Below are positions 1-7,226 of a stretch of DNA of 19,760 nt, one piece after another. The first letter of the stretch is position 1, and each line of letters begins with the position of its first letter. Source of the stretch: CAYYJS01 sp964472315 (lineage in GTDB: Bacteria; Verrucomicrobiota; Kiritimatiellia; UBA8416). Where the stretch lies: NCBI GenBank assembly GCA_964472315.1, contig CAYYJS010000058.1, positions 1-19,760 of the forward strand, written 5' to 3'. The translations under genes and the position numbers were made by a program. The notes beneath the pieces are model-generated. The model made no database searches, was not told the DNA's origin, and saw only the letters and a list, made by a program, of their open reading frames with translations.

Positions 1-33
1 GTGGCGGCAGTCGGGTCTGTAGTGGGCGCGAGC

Positions 34-54
34 TAAGTCCGACAGGCTGCTAGG
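34..54. other. possible insertion-sequence terminus fragment
   Basis: The stretch containing CCGACAGGCTGCTAG resembles, from memory, sequence often found at insertion-sequence ends in high-GC bacteria. No transposase, second end or target duplication is visible, and the window starts only 33 bases upstream. The rest of bases 1-113 shows no convincing gene. Confidence 0.15.
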
Positions 55-113
55 CGAGGACGCGCGGGCGGCGAATCGGGCATGCCCCCATTTGAGCTGC
101 CGAATTCCCCGAT

Positions 114-136
114 GGGCGGCCGGTTCCCGTCAGCCC
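114..136. repeat. left copy of 23-bp direct repeat flanking the AbrB/VapC module
   Basis: Bases 114-136 and 901-923 are identical over 23 bp (beginning GGGCGGCCGG, ending GTCAGCCC) and diverge on both sides. They enclose the whole promoter-antitoxin-toxin unit. Confidence 0.85.
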
Positions 137-149
137 GACGGACCGCATT

Positions 150-183
150 GCTCCTTGACACATGTCTGTCAAGGAGCGATTCT
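150..183 (+). promoter_or_regulatory. promoter and palindromic operator of the AbrB/VapC module
   Basis: An 11-bp inverted repeat (GCTCCTTGACA at 150-160 and TGTCAAGGAGC at 167-177, 6-bp spacer) contains a perfect -35 box TTGACA at 155-160. A weak -10 (GATTCT, 178-183) follows after 17 bp. A repressor bound to the palindrome would cover the promoter, as expected for TA autoregulation. The predicted transcription start falls at about the ATG of the antitoxin. Confidence 0.6.
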
Positions 184-189
184 GTTTCC

Positions 190-447
190 ATGATAACGAC
201 GATCACGGGGAAACATCAGGTCACGGTGCCGGCGCGGTTGGTATCTCACGCGAACCTGCATCCGGGAACTCGGCTGGATTGGGAGCTTGCGGAGAGCGGC
301 GACACGCTGATTGTCCGCGTGCTTCCCGACACGGCAACGGTTGCGACGCGGTTGCGCGGTTGCGGGCGAAAGCACAGGCGAGGCGGGGAAAGCGCCGTCC
401 GCAATCTTGTGAACGAACGGACCAGGGAAGCTCGGGAGCGAAACTAG
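190..447 (+). CDS. AbrB/MazE-type (SpoVT-AbrB) antitoxin, 85 aa
   Basis: The N-terminus (TITGKHQVTVPARLV) is a swapped-hairpin AbrB DNA-binding domain, residues about 1-47; the rest (about 48-85) is Arg-rich and would wrap the toxin. The frame is open further upstream, but the domain begins at this ATG. There is no usable Shine-Dalgarno (AGGAG is 13 bases away), and the -10 box ends 6 bases upstream, so the message may be leaderless. The PIN toxin follows after one base. Expected role: neutralise the toxin and repress the operon through the upstream palindrome. Confidence 0.8.
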   Translation: MITTITGKHQVTVPARLVSHANLHPGTRLDWELAESGDTLIVRVLPDTATVATRLRGCGRKHRRGGESAVRNLVNERTREARERN

Positions 448-448
448 A

Positions 449-877
449 ATGGCCGCCACCTTCACCCATCTGCTGGACACGTCGGCCATCTTGGCCCACT
501 ACTTCGACGAACCGGGCGCCGCCGAAGTCGATGCCATCTGGCAGCAACCGGGGAACAGAGCAGCGATCTGCGCACTCACGATACCGGAGCTGCGAACGCG
601 GCTCGACGAAGAGTTGGCCGACGCATCGGAGGCGGAAAGAGCCTTCGACCTGTACGTGAATCAACTGACCGCCTGTTTGCCTGTCGACCGCGCGACAGCC
701 CATGAAGCGATGCGCCTCCGGCGCGTATCGCCGACGCGGCTGCCACTCGTCGACGCGTGCATTGCCGGCTGCGCCAAGCGGCACGATTGTATCCTCGTCC
801 ACCGCGATCCGCACATGGATCGACTTCCGGCGAAATCCGTTCGCCGGTTGCGCCTGCCCGACAAGGACCCGTCCTGA
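449..877 (+). CDS. PIN-domain ribonuclease toxin (VapC-like), 142 aa
   Basis: PIN nucleases cleave RNA with a Mg2+ site of conserved acidic residues. Visible here are the first aspartate in LLDTSAI near residue 10, a mid-protein glutamate in TIPELRTR, the aspartate in LPLVDACIAG and the late aspartates in HRDPHMD. The length fits VapC proteins (about 130-145 aa). GGGAG lies 10 bases before the ATG. The single-base gap to the AbrB-type gene and the shared orientation mark a type II TA pair. RNA target unknown. Confidence 0.85.
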   Translation: MAATFTHLLDTSAILAHYFDEPGAAEVDAIWQQPGNRAAICALTIPELRTRLDEELADASEAERAFDLYVNQLTACLPVDRATAHEAMRLRRVSPTRLPLVDACIAGCAKRHDCILVHRDPHMDRLPAKSVRRLRLPDKDPS

Positions 878-887
878 CACGAACGAT

Positions 888-906
888 CCGCTCCCGAGAG
901 GGGCGG
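888..906. terminator. bidirectional terminator-like hairpin between vapC and tatA
   Basis: CCGC-TCCC-GAGA-GGGGCGG folds into a 7-bp GC-rich stem with one bulge, between the convergent ends of the PIN toxin gene and tatA. There is no long T-run on either strand, so termination strength is uncertain. Confidence 0.4.
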
Positions 907-923
907 CCGGTTCCCGTCAGCCC
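901..923. repeat. right copy of 23-bp direct repeat, overlapping the tatA stop codon
   Basis: Identical to 114-136. It contains the last codon and stop of tatA, so the left copy may be a duplicated piece of the tatA 3' flank made when the TA module arrived. Confidence 0.85.
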
Positions 924-1165
924 TTGATGCGGGGCTGCTTGTCGTCCGGCGTCTTCTCGCCGGACGCGTCGGACGTCGAGGCGAGCGGGGTGGGCGCCTT
1001 CTCCTGCATCCCTTCTTCGCGGCCCTTGCGAAACTCGCCGAGGCTGCGGCCGAGGGAACGGGACAGCTCCGGCAGTTTCTTGGACCCGAACAGCAGCAGG
1101 ATGACGAACAGGATGATCAGAACTTCGAAAGGTCCGGGACTGCCGCCGAAAAACGCAAGTGTCAT
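917..1165 (-). CDS. tatA: TatA/E-type twin-arginine translocase subunit, 82 aa
   Basis: TatA oligomers form the passage through which folded proteins cross the cytoplasmic membrane. The protein has the classic plan: a short N-terminus, one membrane helix (about residues 11-26), the hinge FGSKKLPEL, an amphipathic helix (SRSLGRSLGEFRKG, about 35-48) and a charged disordered tail. An open frame extends far upstream, but the ATG at MTLAFFGG gives the normal family length. It lies 77 bp downstream of the ATP-grasp/GNAT gene on the same strand and may be the last gene of that transcript; nothing else of the Tat system is here. TatA versus TatE cannot be decided from sequence alone. Confidence 0.88.
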   Translation of the reverse strand: MTLAFFGGSPGPFEVLIILFVILLLFGSKKLPELSRSLGRSLGEFRKGREEGMQEKAPTPLASTSDASGEKTPDDKQPRIKG

Positions 1166-1242
1166 AACGGTCTCCACGCTTATAGGGTTGTCGTTAGTAT
1201 CCGTCCGCCCGCCGCCGCATGCAAGCGAATTGGCCCACGCGC

Positions 1243-2805
1243 CTACAGCGCCTTCGTGAGCGTGATGCGGGCGTCGCCCGGCGCGTAGAAGTCGGGGATC
1301 GTGGAGACCGCGGTGTAGCCGCAGGCCTCGTAGAAGGCGCGCGTGCCGGCGTATTGTTCCCGGCCGGCGGTTTCGGCGACGGCCAGGCGCGCGCCGCGTT
1401 CGCGCAGACGGTCTTCGCAAAACGACATCAGGAGCCTCCCGATGCCGCGACCCTGCGCGGCCGGATGCACGCCCATCCAGTAGATATCCCAGGTGCCGTC
1501 GGTGCAGGGCGTCGGACCGAAGCAGACCCACCCGAGCATGTCGGCGCCGGCGGCGGCCACGTAACTCTGATAGTGGCCGGCGGGTCCGTCGCGCAGCGCC
1601 TCGTCCAACACCTCGGCGGCGATGGTCAGCTCGTGCGGATGGAAGAACGCGGTCGCCTCCAACAGGGCCATCACGGCGTCGCGGTCGGCGGGGACGGAAC
1701 GGCGGACGATGGCCGACGGCGGAAGCGGCGGGCGCGCGGCGCGGCGCGGCGGCGTGGCGTCCGCGGGAGCGGCGGGCGCGGCGTCCGCGGCGTGCCGACG
1801 GCGGGCGGAGTCAATGACGAGGCGCACGAATGCGGCGTAGGTCAGCCCGGCGGCGGCCACGGCGGCCGCGAGGCCCGCATCGGGCGAGATGTCGGGATTC
1901 GGGTTGATCTCCAGGACATAGGGGTTCAGGTCGGCATCCAGGCGAAAATCCACGCGCGCGTAGCCCGCCGCGCCGACCGCCTCCCAGGCGGCGCGCGCGG
2001 CGGCGCGGATCCGTTCGGCGGCGGCTTCCGGCAGATCCGCCGGAACCCGGCGCGGCGTGTGGCCGTAGGCATACGAATCGGGCAGCCACTTGGCGGCGTA
2101 GTCCACGATGCGCGGCCGGTCGTCGCCGTAACCGACGAACTCGATCTCGGCCAGGGGCAACACCCACGGCGCCCCGTCGCGCTCCAGCACGGAAGCATTC
2201 ACTTCGCGCCCATCGATATAGCGCTCGACCAGCGCGGGCTGTCCGAATCTCGCGTGAATGCGGGCGATGCGGGCGCGCACGGTCGCCTCGCCCTGGTCGG
2301 GCGTGACGATGGCATCGGCATCGATGCCTTCGCTGGCGTCCGACAGCAACGGCTTGACGATCGCCGGCAACGGCGGCAACGCGCCGGGCGGGTCGCCGGG
2401 CCGCACCACCATGCCCTCCGGCGTGACGATGCCGGCCGCGCGCAGCGCCGCTTTCGCAAGCGCCTTGTCGAGACCGACAATCTGGCTGGCGGCGTCGTTT
2501 CCGGTGACGGCCTTGCCGTGCGCGCGGCAGAAGGCGGGCACGAACGCGACATCCTGGACGGACCCCGCCAACGATTCGACAAGGTTGAAGACGCACCCTT
2601 CGCGCGCATCGCGCAGAACCGCGGCCACATCCCGTAGCGTGCGTACGCCGCACCGGCGGGAAGGCAGATGGAGCGTGGCGAGGGCGGTTTCGACGGCGGC
2701 CACCTGATCGAGCACGCCCGCGTCGGCCTCGAGGCCGACACCCGAGGCATGCGCGGCGAGGGTGCCCGGTTCGTTGAACAGGATCAGCACGCCATCCGGG
2801 ATCAT
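1243..2805 (-). CDS. fusion of a Ddl-like ATP-grasp ligase and a GNAT acetyltransferase, 520 aa
   Basis: Residues about 1-340 are an ATP-grasp carboxylate-amine ligase related to D-Ala-D-Ala ligase, ending in the Mg-ATP motif VDFRLDADLNPYVLEINPNP. An Ala/Pro-rich linker (about 345-365) joins it to a GNAT acetyltransferase (about 366-520) with the acetyl-CoA loop QGRGIG. ATP-grasp enzymes of this type join a carboxylate to an amine through an acyl phosphate; GNAT enzymes acetylate amines. The ATG overlaps the upstream ATP-grasp stop as ATGA, so translation is probably coupled. Downstream of a lysine 2,3-aminomutase, the GNAT half is a candidate for acetylating beta-lysine, like AblB in N-epsilon-acetyl-beta-lysine synthesis, while the ligase half could couple it to another acid. 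Both substrates are inference. Confidence 0.82.
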   Translation of the reverse strand: MIPDGVLILFNEPGTLAAHASGVGLEADAGVLDQVAAVETALATLHLPSRRCGVRTLRDVAAVLRDAREGCVFNLVESLAGSVQDVAFVPAFCRAHGKAVTGNDAASQIVGLDKALAKAALRAAGIVTPEGMVVRPGDPPGALPPLPAIVKPLLSDASEGIDADAIVTPDQGEATVRARIARIHARFGQPALVERYIDGREVNASVLERDGAPWVLPLAEIEFVGYGDDRPRIVDYAAKWLPDSYAYGHTPRRVPADLPEAAAERIRAAARAAWEAVGAAGYARVDFRLDADLNPYVLEINPNPDISPDAGLAAAVAAAGLTYAAFVRLVIDSARRRHAADAAPAAPADATPPRRAARPPLPPSAIVRRSVPADRDAVMALLEATAFFHPHELTIAAEVLDEALRDGPAGHYQSYVAAAGADMLGWVCFGPTPCTDGTWDIYWMGVHPAAQGRGIGRLLMSFCEDRLRERGARLAVAETAGREQYAGTRAFYEACGYTAVSTIPDFYAPGDARITLTKAL

Positions 2806-3806
2806 GCCGCCGTCTTCCCGCGCGGACCGAGGCGGTAGCGAGTCGCCGCGCTGGCCAGGATCGCCGCCAGCAGGTCCCGGAAGGACATGCCTTCCTGCGT
2901 GGCGATCATCGGCAGATCCGAATGTCCGGGGTTGAGTCCGGGCAGCGGATTGATCTCGATGAACGCCGGCACGCCGTGGCGATCCAGGCGGATGTCCACG
3001 CGTCCCGTGTCGCGGGTATCGAAAGCCCGGTAGCACCCGAGCGCCAGCGCTTCGACATCGTCGCGCAGGGGGCCGTGCGCCAAGGGACCGTAGTCCACAT
3101 ACTGGTCGCACAACTCCTTGATTTCGTAGGAGTAATCGCGGATCGGCGCGTGCTTGCGGATGCTGACCTCCAGGGTGCCGAGCACGCGCGCCTGCGACCC
3201 GGTGCCGAGGATGGCGGTGGTGAACTCGCGTCCCGGCAGATACTCCTCGACCAGCACCGGCTGACCGAAGCGCCGGAGCAGGCGATCGCAGGTGTCGCGC
3301 AGCGCGGCCGGGCCGGTCACGCGCGACTGGGCGTCCACGCCTTTGCCCGTACCCTCGGCGATCGGCTTGGCGAACGCCGGATACGACAGCGTCAGGCCGT
3401 CGAGATCGTCCAGCGTCGTCACCACGGCGAAGGCCGGGGTGTGCAGCCCCGCGTCGCGGACAATGCGTTTCGCCACGGCCTTGTCCAGCGTGACCGCGCA
3501 GGTCAGCGGATCCGAGAACACGTACGGCTGGCCGTACATCTCGAGCACGCCGGGCACCTGCGCCTCGCGGCTGCGTCCGGCCACGCCCTCGGCGATGCTG
3601 AACACCAGGTCCCAGCGGTCGCCGGCGACGAGGCGCGCGCACAGGGCGCGGCCGTGTCCGATACGGTCGACCGCATGCCCGAGCCCCGCCAGTTCCGACT
3701 GCAGCGCGGCGATGGTCACCGCTTCATCGAACTCGGCGACCTGTTCCGCGGTAAAGCCCTCGGCCAGGTAGTCGTCACGGAGATCGTAGACCAGCCCGAT
3801 CTTCAC
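2802..3806 (-). CDS. D-Ala-D-Ala-ligase-like ATP-grasp protein, 334 aa
   Basis: The whole chain looks like a Ddl-type ATP-grasp enzyme: N-terminal fold beginning KIGLVYDLRDDY, ATP-binding stretch YPAFAKPIAEGTGKGV, EEYLPGREFT, and the metal and phosphate site RVDIRLDRHGVPAFIEINPLPGL. True Ddl proteins usually read EVNTLPGMT here, so this is a relative, not clearly a cell-wall Ddl. The start is a GTG that shares one base with the stop of kamA (TAGTG), and its own stop overlaps the next ATG by four bases. Such tight packing implies coupled, matched expression. Probable role: ATP-dependent peptide or amide bond formation using the kamA product or a relative; substrate unknown. Confidence 0.82.
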   Translation of the reverse strand: MKIGLVYDLRDDYLAEGFTAEQVAEFDEAVTIAALQSELAGLGHAVDRIGHGRALCARLVAGDRWDLVFSIAEGVAGRSREAQVPGVLEMYGQPYVFSDPLTCAVTLDKAVAKRIVRDAGLHTPAFAVVTTLDDLDGLTLSYPAFAKPIAEGTGKGVDAQSRVTGPAALRDTCDRLLRRFGQPVLVEEYLPGREFTTAILGTGSQARVLGTLEVSIRKHAPIRDYSYEIKELCDQYVDYGPLAHGPLRDDVEALALGCYRAFDTRDTGRVDIRLDRHGVPAFIEINPLPGLNPGHSDLPMIATQEGMSFRDLLAAILASAATRYRLGPRGKTAA

Positions 3807-5149
3807 TATTCGTTCACCTCGGGCAGCCGCCGGCTCTCCGTGCCGGCCGCGCGCCGGCCATGCCGCGAGGTCATGGGCGTGATGTGCGACGCCCGGCCGG
3901 CCGCCAGATCGGCGACGATGGCGGGCCGATCCATGGGTTCCGGCGACGGCGCCTGCACATTCGGTTCGGGGTAGGCCACGAGCATGCCCTCGAAGTTGCG
4001 CAGCACGGTATGCGTCGGACTCATCGACACCATGTAATTCGGCAGCAACGGCACCTTCCCGCCGCCGTGCGGCATATCGACCGTAAAGGTCGGTATGGCC
4101 AGGCCGCTGAGGCGTCCGCGCAGATGCTCCATGATCTCGATGCCCTTGCTCAACGGCGTGCGGAAATGCTCGACGCCGCGGACGAGGTCGCACTGGAAGA
4201 GATAGTACGGCCGCACGCGGTTGCGCACGAGCCCCCGGAACAGCTCTTCCAGCACGCGGGAATCGTCGTTGACGCCGCGCAGCAGGACGGACTGGTTGCC
4301 CAGCGGGATGCCGACGTCGGCCAGACGGTGGCACGCGGCCATCGCTTCCGGCGTGAGTTCGCGCGGGTGGTTGAAATGCGTATTGATGTAGATCGGATGG
4401 TACTTGCGCAGCATCCTGACGAGGTCGGCCGTCACGCGCATGGGCAGCACCACCGGCGTACGGGTGCCGATGCGGATGATTTCCACGCTCGGCACCGCCC
4501 GAATGGCGGACACGATGCGCTCCAGCGCCGCGGTCGACAGCGTCAGGGGGTCGCCGCCGGAGATGACCACGTCCTTGATCTCCGGATGCGTGCCCAGATA
4601 GTCCACGGCGCGCACGAGATCGATCGGCGACAGGCGCGATTCGCGCTGGCCGGCGACGCGCTTGCGCGTGCAGTGACGGCAGTAGACCGAGCACATGCTG
4701 GTGACCAGCAACAGGGCGCGATCGCCGTAGCGATGCACCAGATTGGGTACCGGCATGTCGTGGTCTTCCTCCAGCGGATCGTCGCGCAGACAGGGCGGGT
4801 CGATCAGCTCGCACGCCTGCGGAACCGACTGGGCGAAGATCGGATCGCTCGGGTCGGCCGACTGAATGAGGGAGGCATAGTACGGCGTGATGGCCATGGG
4901 GAACTTGCGTGCCGCCATGTCCGTCGACATGCCGTTCAGAGCCGGAAACATATGCTGCAGTTCATCGAACTGCCGGATCCGGTGACGGAGCTGCCAGCGC
5001 CAGTCGTTCCACTTCGCCTGCAGCGTGTTGATATCGGGGGGTATGGTTTCGGATGGCGTTGCGCACCCGATGACCCCCGACGCGTGGGGAGGTTCATCAG
5101 GTTCGTCAACAATAGCCACTGCCGTGTCCGCTATCGTTCTTGTATTCAT
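3806..5149 (-). CDS. kamA: lysine 2,3-aminomutase (radical SAM, PLP), 447 aa
   Basis: Lysine 2,3-aminomutase converts L-lysine to L-beta-lysine with an S-adenosylmethionine radical and pyridoxal phosphate. The radical-SAM cluster motif CSVYCRHC gives Cys153, 157 and 160. SGGDPL follows near 197, and HGGGK supplies the likely PLP lysine, Lys365. The two aspartates that, as I recall, bind the lysine side chain in the clostridial enzyme are kept (QCD at 321, VDMP at 358); glutamate 2,3-aminomutase differs at both, so lysine is the likely substrate. The N-terminal ~40 residues and C-terminal ~45 residues look non-conserved. The chosen ATG precedes the conserved region; its ribosome site is weak. 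It heads a tightly overlapping cassette with two ATP-grasp genes. Confidence 0.9.
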   Translation of the reverse strand: MNTRTIADTAVAIVDEPDEPPHASGVIGCATPSETIPPDINTLQAKWNDWRWQLRHRIRQFDELQHMFPALNGMSTDMAARKFPMAITPYYASLIQSADPSDPIFAQSVPQACELIDPPCLRDDPLEEDHDMPVPNLVHRYGDRALLLVTSMCSVYCRHCTRKRVAGQRESRLSPIDLVRAVDYLGTHPEIKDVVISGGDPLTLSTAALERIVSAIRAVPSVEIIRIGTRTPVVLPMRVTADLVRMLRKYHPIYINTHFNHPRELTPEAMAACHRLADVGIPLGNQSVLLRGVNDDSRVLEELFRGLVRNRVRPYYLFQCDLVRGVEHFRTPLSKGIEIMEHLRGRLSGLAIPTFTVDMPHGGGKVPLLPNYMVSMSPTHTVLRNFEGMLVAYPEPNVQAPSPEPMDRPAIVADLAAGRASHITPMTSRHGRRAAGTESRRLPEVNE

Positions 5150-5244
5150 CGACCTGTTTTGTCCCTTTCTTCGGCGGAAGACCGTGCCCGCACGGTTACC
5201 GCCCTGTTCTCCGCCAACCGCCATTGCGAACTGTCGCCGGGCAC

Positions 5245-5892
5245 CTACCCGGCCGCACGCAACGGCTCCTTCTCCATGATCAACGCCGCCGCCGTCGAGG
5301 CAAACAGATCGCGCAACGGCGCGAAACCGGCCTCCAGGGCGCGCGCATCCAATCCGATGTGCGCAAATGACAGAAATCCCGACACATACCCCGCCAGCGC
5401 GCACGCCACACGGCGCAATTGCCGTCGCGAAACAGGCAGTACCGCAGCCTCGGCCATCACCGAGGCAAGCCCGTCAAGGTAGCACATTACCGGCGCCTCG
5501 AGCGCCTGCTCCTCCTCCTGCTCGGTCGCCAGGAACATCCGGCCTTGGAACAGGAGCACAAATTCATCGGGGTGTTCTGCGAAAAAAGACACATGCGCGT
5601 CAAGGAGTTTCGATAAAACGGCCCCAAAACCCCCGATACCCCGCGTCATCGCGTGGATATGTGCGACCAGGCGGTCGACGGCATCCTCGGTCAGGGCCAG
5701 CAATAATGCGCTTTTTGAATCGAAATGCCGGTAAAACGTGCCTTTTCCGAGGTCGGAGCGCTCCGTGATCTCACCGATCGTGGTGGCATCCACGCCGCGT
5801 TCGCGGAACAGTTGCAGGGCGGCACGCATCAGTTTCGTGCGCGTCTTTCGCGTCCGGCGTTCCGTTCTGTTCTCTTGTGGCTGCATATTCAC
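5245..5892 (-). CDS. TetR/AcrR-family transcriptional repressor, 215 aa
   Basis: Residues about 12-60 form the TetR helix-turn-helix (TTIGEITERSDLGKGTFYRHF, shown here only as a landmark at about 39-59); the rest is a helical ligand-binding and dimer domain. GTG at 5892 has GGG 9-10 bases upstream; ATG at 5886 is an alternative two codons in. The gene lies 95 bp upstream of kamA in the same direction and has a palindrome over its own promoter, so it probably represses itself and the beta-lysine genes. The ligand is unknown. Confidence 0.88.
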   Translation of the reverse strand: MNMQPQENRTERRTRKTRTKLMRAALQLFRERGVDATTIGEITERSDLGKGTFYRHFDSKSALLLALTEDAVDRLVAHIHAMTRGIGGFGAVLSKLLDAHVSFFAEHPDEFVLLFQGRMFLATEQEEEQALEAPVMCYLDGLASVMAEAAVLPVSRRQLRRVACALAGYVSGFLSFAHIGLDARALEAGFAPLRDLFASTAAALIMEKEPLRAAG

Positions 5893-5913
5893 GGGCGACT
5901 ACCCATCCGATAA

Positions 5914-5946
5914 TGACCGTATAGTCACTCATGAATGGGGTGTCAA
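5914..5946 (-). promoter_or_regulatory. promoter of the tetR-kamA operon with operator-like palindrome
   Basis: On the minus strand TTGACA (5946-5941), a 17-bp spacer and TATACG (5923-5918) make a good sigma-70 promoter. The inverted repeat TGAC-N6-GTCA at 5914-5927 overlaps the -10 box and has a form typical of TetR-family operators. Binding there would block RNA polymerase. Confidence 0.65.
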
Positions 5947-6054
5947 CAGTTTTTTTGAAACTTGTTAATAACCTGTTCACTTCTTTCACTCGACGCATTT
6001 TCAGAGCGTGGCGCATACTGTCCGCATTCGCGTGAGGTAGATGGGGGCTTGGAA

Positions 6055-6711
6055 ATGAAGATGGAAAAGCAACCGCTCTATGTCGGGGTGTGCACGGTGC
6101 TTCTGCTCGGCTGCGTGGCGGGGCGACAGTACGGCCCGCGCGAGACGACCGCGCCGTTCGCCGATGCGGCACGCGGCGGCATGGACGACCGGGGGGCGTT
6201 CGCCGTCTACACGGTCCTGCCGCCGCCGATCGCGCGCTTCGAACACCTCGCCAACCCGACCATCGCCGAGCTCAAGGCGGTGTTTATTGCCGAGGGTGTG
6301 CCGCCCGAGCTGGTCTGGCTGGCGGAACTGGAATCGGGGATGGACGCGACGGCGCGCAGCCGGATGGGCGCCGTGGGGCTCTTTCAGGTGATGCCGGCGA
6401 CGGCCGGCCGATTCGGGCTGAGTCTCGCCGAGACCGATGGGCGCATGCAGCCGGTGCTCTGCGCGCGTGTGGCGGCGCGGTATCTGAAGACGCTGTACGG
6501 TCGTTTCGGCGCCTGGCCTCTGGCGATCGCGGCCTACAATGCCGGCGAGGCGCGTGTCGCGGCTCTGCTGCAGAACCGGCGCGCCCGGTCTTATTCGGAT
6601 ATCGCCGCCGGGCTCCCGGCGGAAACCCGTTCCTACGTGCCGCGCGCGCTGGCGCTGGTCAGCGTATGCGAAGGCAGGCCGGCAGCGGCCCTGCCGCCGC
6701 CCCGTACCTAG
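6055..6711 (+). CDS. SLT-family lytic transglycosylase lipoprotein, 218 aa
   Basis: Lytic transglycosylases cleave murein between MurNAc and GlcNAc, forming 1,6-anhydro-MurNAc. The N-terminus is a lipoprotein signal with lipobox LLGC (Cys20), so the enzyme should be membrane-anchored outside the cytoplasm. The goose-lysozyme-like SLT domain shows the catalytic motif AELESGMD (Glu93), GAVGLFQVMP (about 105-114) and AAYNAGEARV (about 159-168). The compact domain is without LysM repeats. ATG at 6055 or 6061 both fit; the purine-rich GGGGG sits upstream. It is transcribed divergently from tetR with no clear functional tie. Confidence 0.85.
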   Translation: MKMEKQPLYVGVCTVLLLGCVAGRQYGPRETTAPFADAARGGMDDRGAFAVYTVLPPPIARFEHLANPTIAELKAVFIAEGVPPELVWLAELESGMDATARSRMGAVGLFQVMPATAGRFGLSLAETDGRMQPVLCARVAARYLKTLYGRFGAWPLAIAAYNAGEARVAALLQNRRARSYSDIAAGLPAETRSYVPRALALVSVCEGRPAAALPPPRT

Positions 6712-6721
6712 CGGCCATCTG

Positions 6722-6982
6722 TCACGCCTCGATCTTCCACACCGGCACACCGCTGCCGTTGCGCGTGACGGCTCGCTTGACCGCATGCTCGTCGCGATGT
6801 GCCTGATGTGGCGTGGCGTGTTGAGCCAGATGCGGATATGGATGCGGTTGGGGAGACCGGTCACTCGCGGACTCGCCACCGCCCGCCGGAACGAGAACCT
6901 GCAGACCGGCCAGTTCCCGCTTCAGAGACCAGACCCAGCTCGAAAATACCGCCGTGATACCTAGCGCCAGTAATGCGTTCAT
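6722..6982 (-). CDS. small single-span membrane protein, 86 aa
   Basis: A strong ribosome site (AGGGAGG, 8 bases before the ATG) supports this gene although I recognise no family. Residues about 1-18 (MNALLALGITAVFSSWVW) would form one membrane helix, followed by SLKREL. The middle (about 46-67) is rich in His and Pro (PQPHPYPHLAQHATPHQ), which could bind metal, and the end is NGSGVPVWKIEA. It follows the DUF362 gene by 244 bp on the same strand. Function unknown. Confidence 0.5.
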   Translation of the reverse strand: MNALLALGITAVFSSWVWSLKRELAGLQVLVPAGGGESASDRSPQPHPYPHLAQHATPHQAHRDEHAVKRAVTRNGSGVPVWKIEA

Positions 6983-7201
6983 ATCTTCAGCCTCCCTATC
7001 GATCGCCTCGCCAAGTGAGAACGCAGAAACCGAGCCACGCCGGCGCCACGTCCGTCGGACACGTGCCGCGACACACGGCGAACGCCGCGAACCACCCGTT
7101 GCAGTAAATCGTAACAGGCTCACATACATGGCGTTGCGTACACGGGCGGAACTCTTTCGACCACGCCGGCCGTACAGAAGGCGACGAGCGGATACGCGAC
7201 C
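6983..7201. other. intergenic, no gene seen
   Basis: Between the small membrane protein gene and the DUF362 hairpin. Frames are open by virtue of high GC only; no ribosome site, domain or clear promoter was found, apart from the strong ribosome site of the small membrane protein gene at its left edge. Confidence 0.5.
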
Positions 7202-7226
7202 CCGGTTCGCAATAATGCGAATCCGG
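7202..7226 (-). terminator. hairpin just after the DUF362 stop codon
   Basis: CCGG-TTCGCA-ATAA-TGCGAA-T-CCGG forms a 10-bp stem with one bulged base and a 4-base loop, abutting the stop codon. No T-run follows, so it may terminate weakly or protect the 3' end. Confidence 0.5.

Noticed and set aside
1219..2637. Long plus-strand open frame antisense to the ATP-grasp/GNAT gene
   Set aside because: Gly/Arg/Ala-rich translation without domains; a GC-driven shadow of a clearly homologous minus-strand gene. The same applies to plus-strand frames at 3860-5482 and 8385-11042.
2802..3806. Housekeeping D-Ala-D-Ala ligase of cell-wall synthesis
   Set aside because: Motif differences (EINPLPGL), no mur or fts neighbours, and tight coupling to kamA point to another substrate.
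3806..5149. Glutamate 2,3-aminomutase instead of lysine 2,3-aminomutase
   Set aside because: Both aspartates tied to lysine side-chain binding are present (321 and 358); the glutamate enzyme is expected to differ at these positions.
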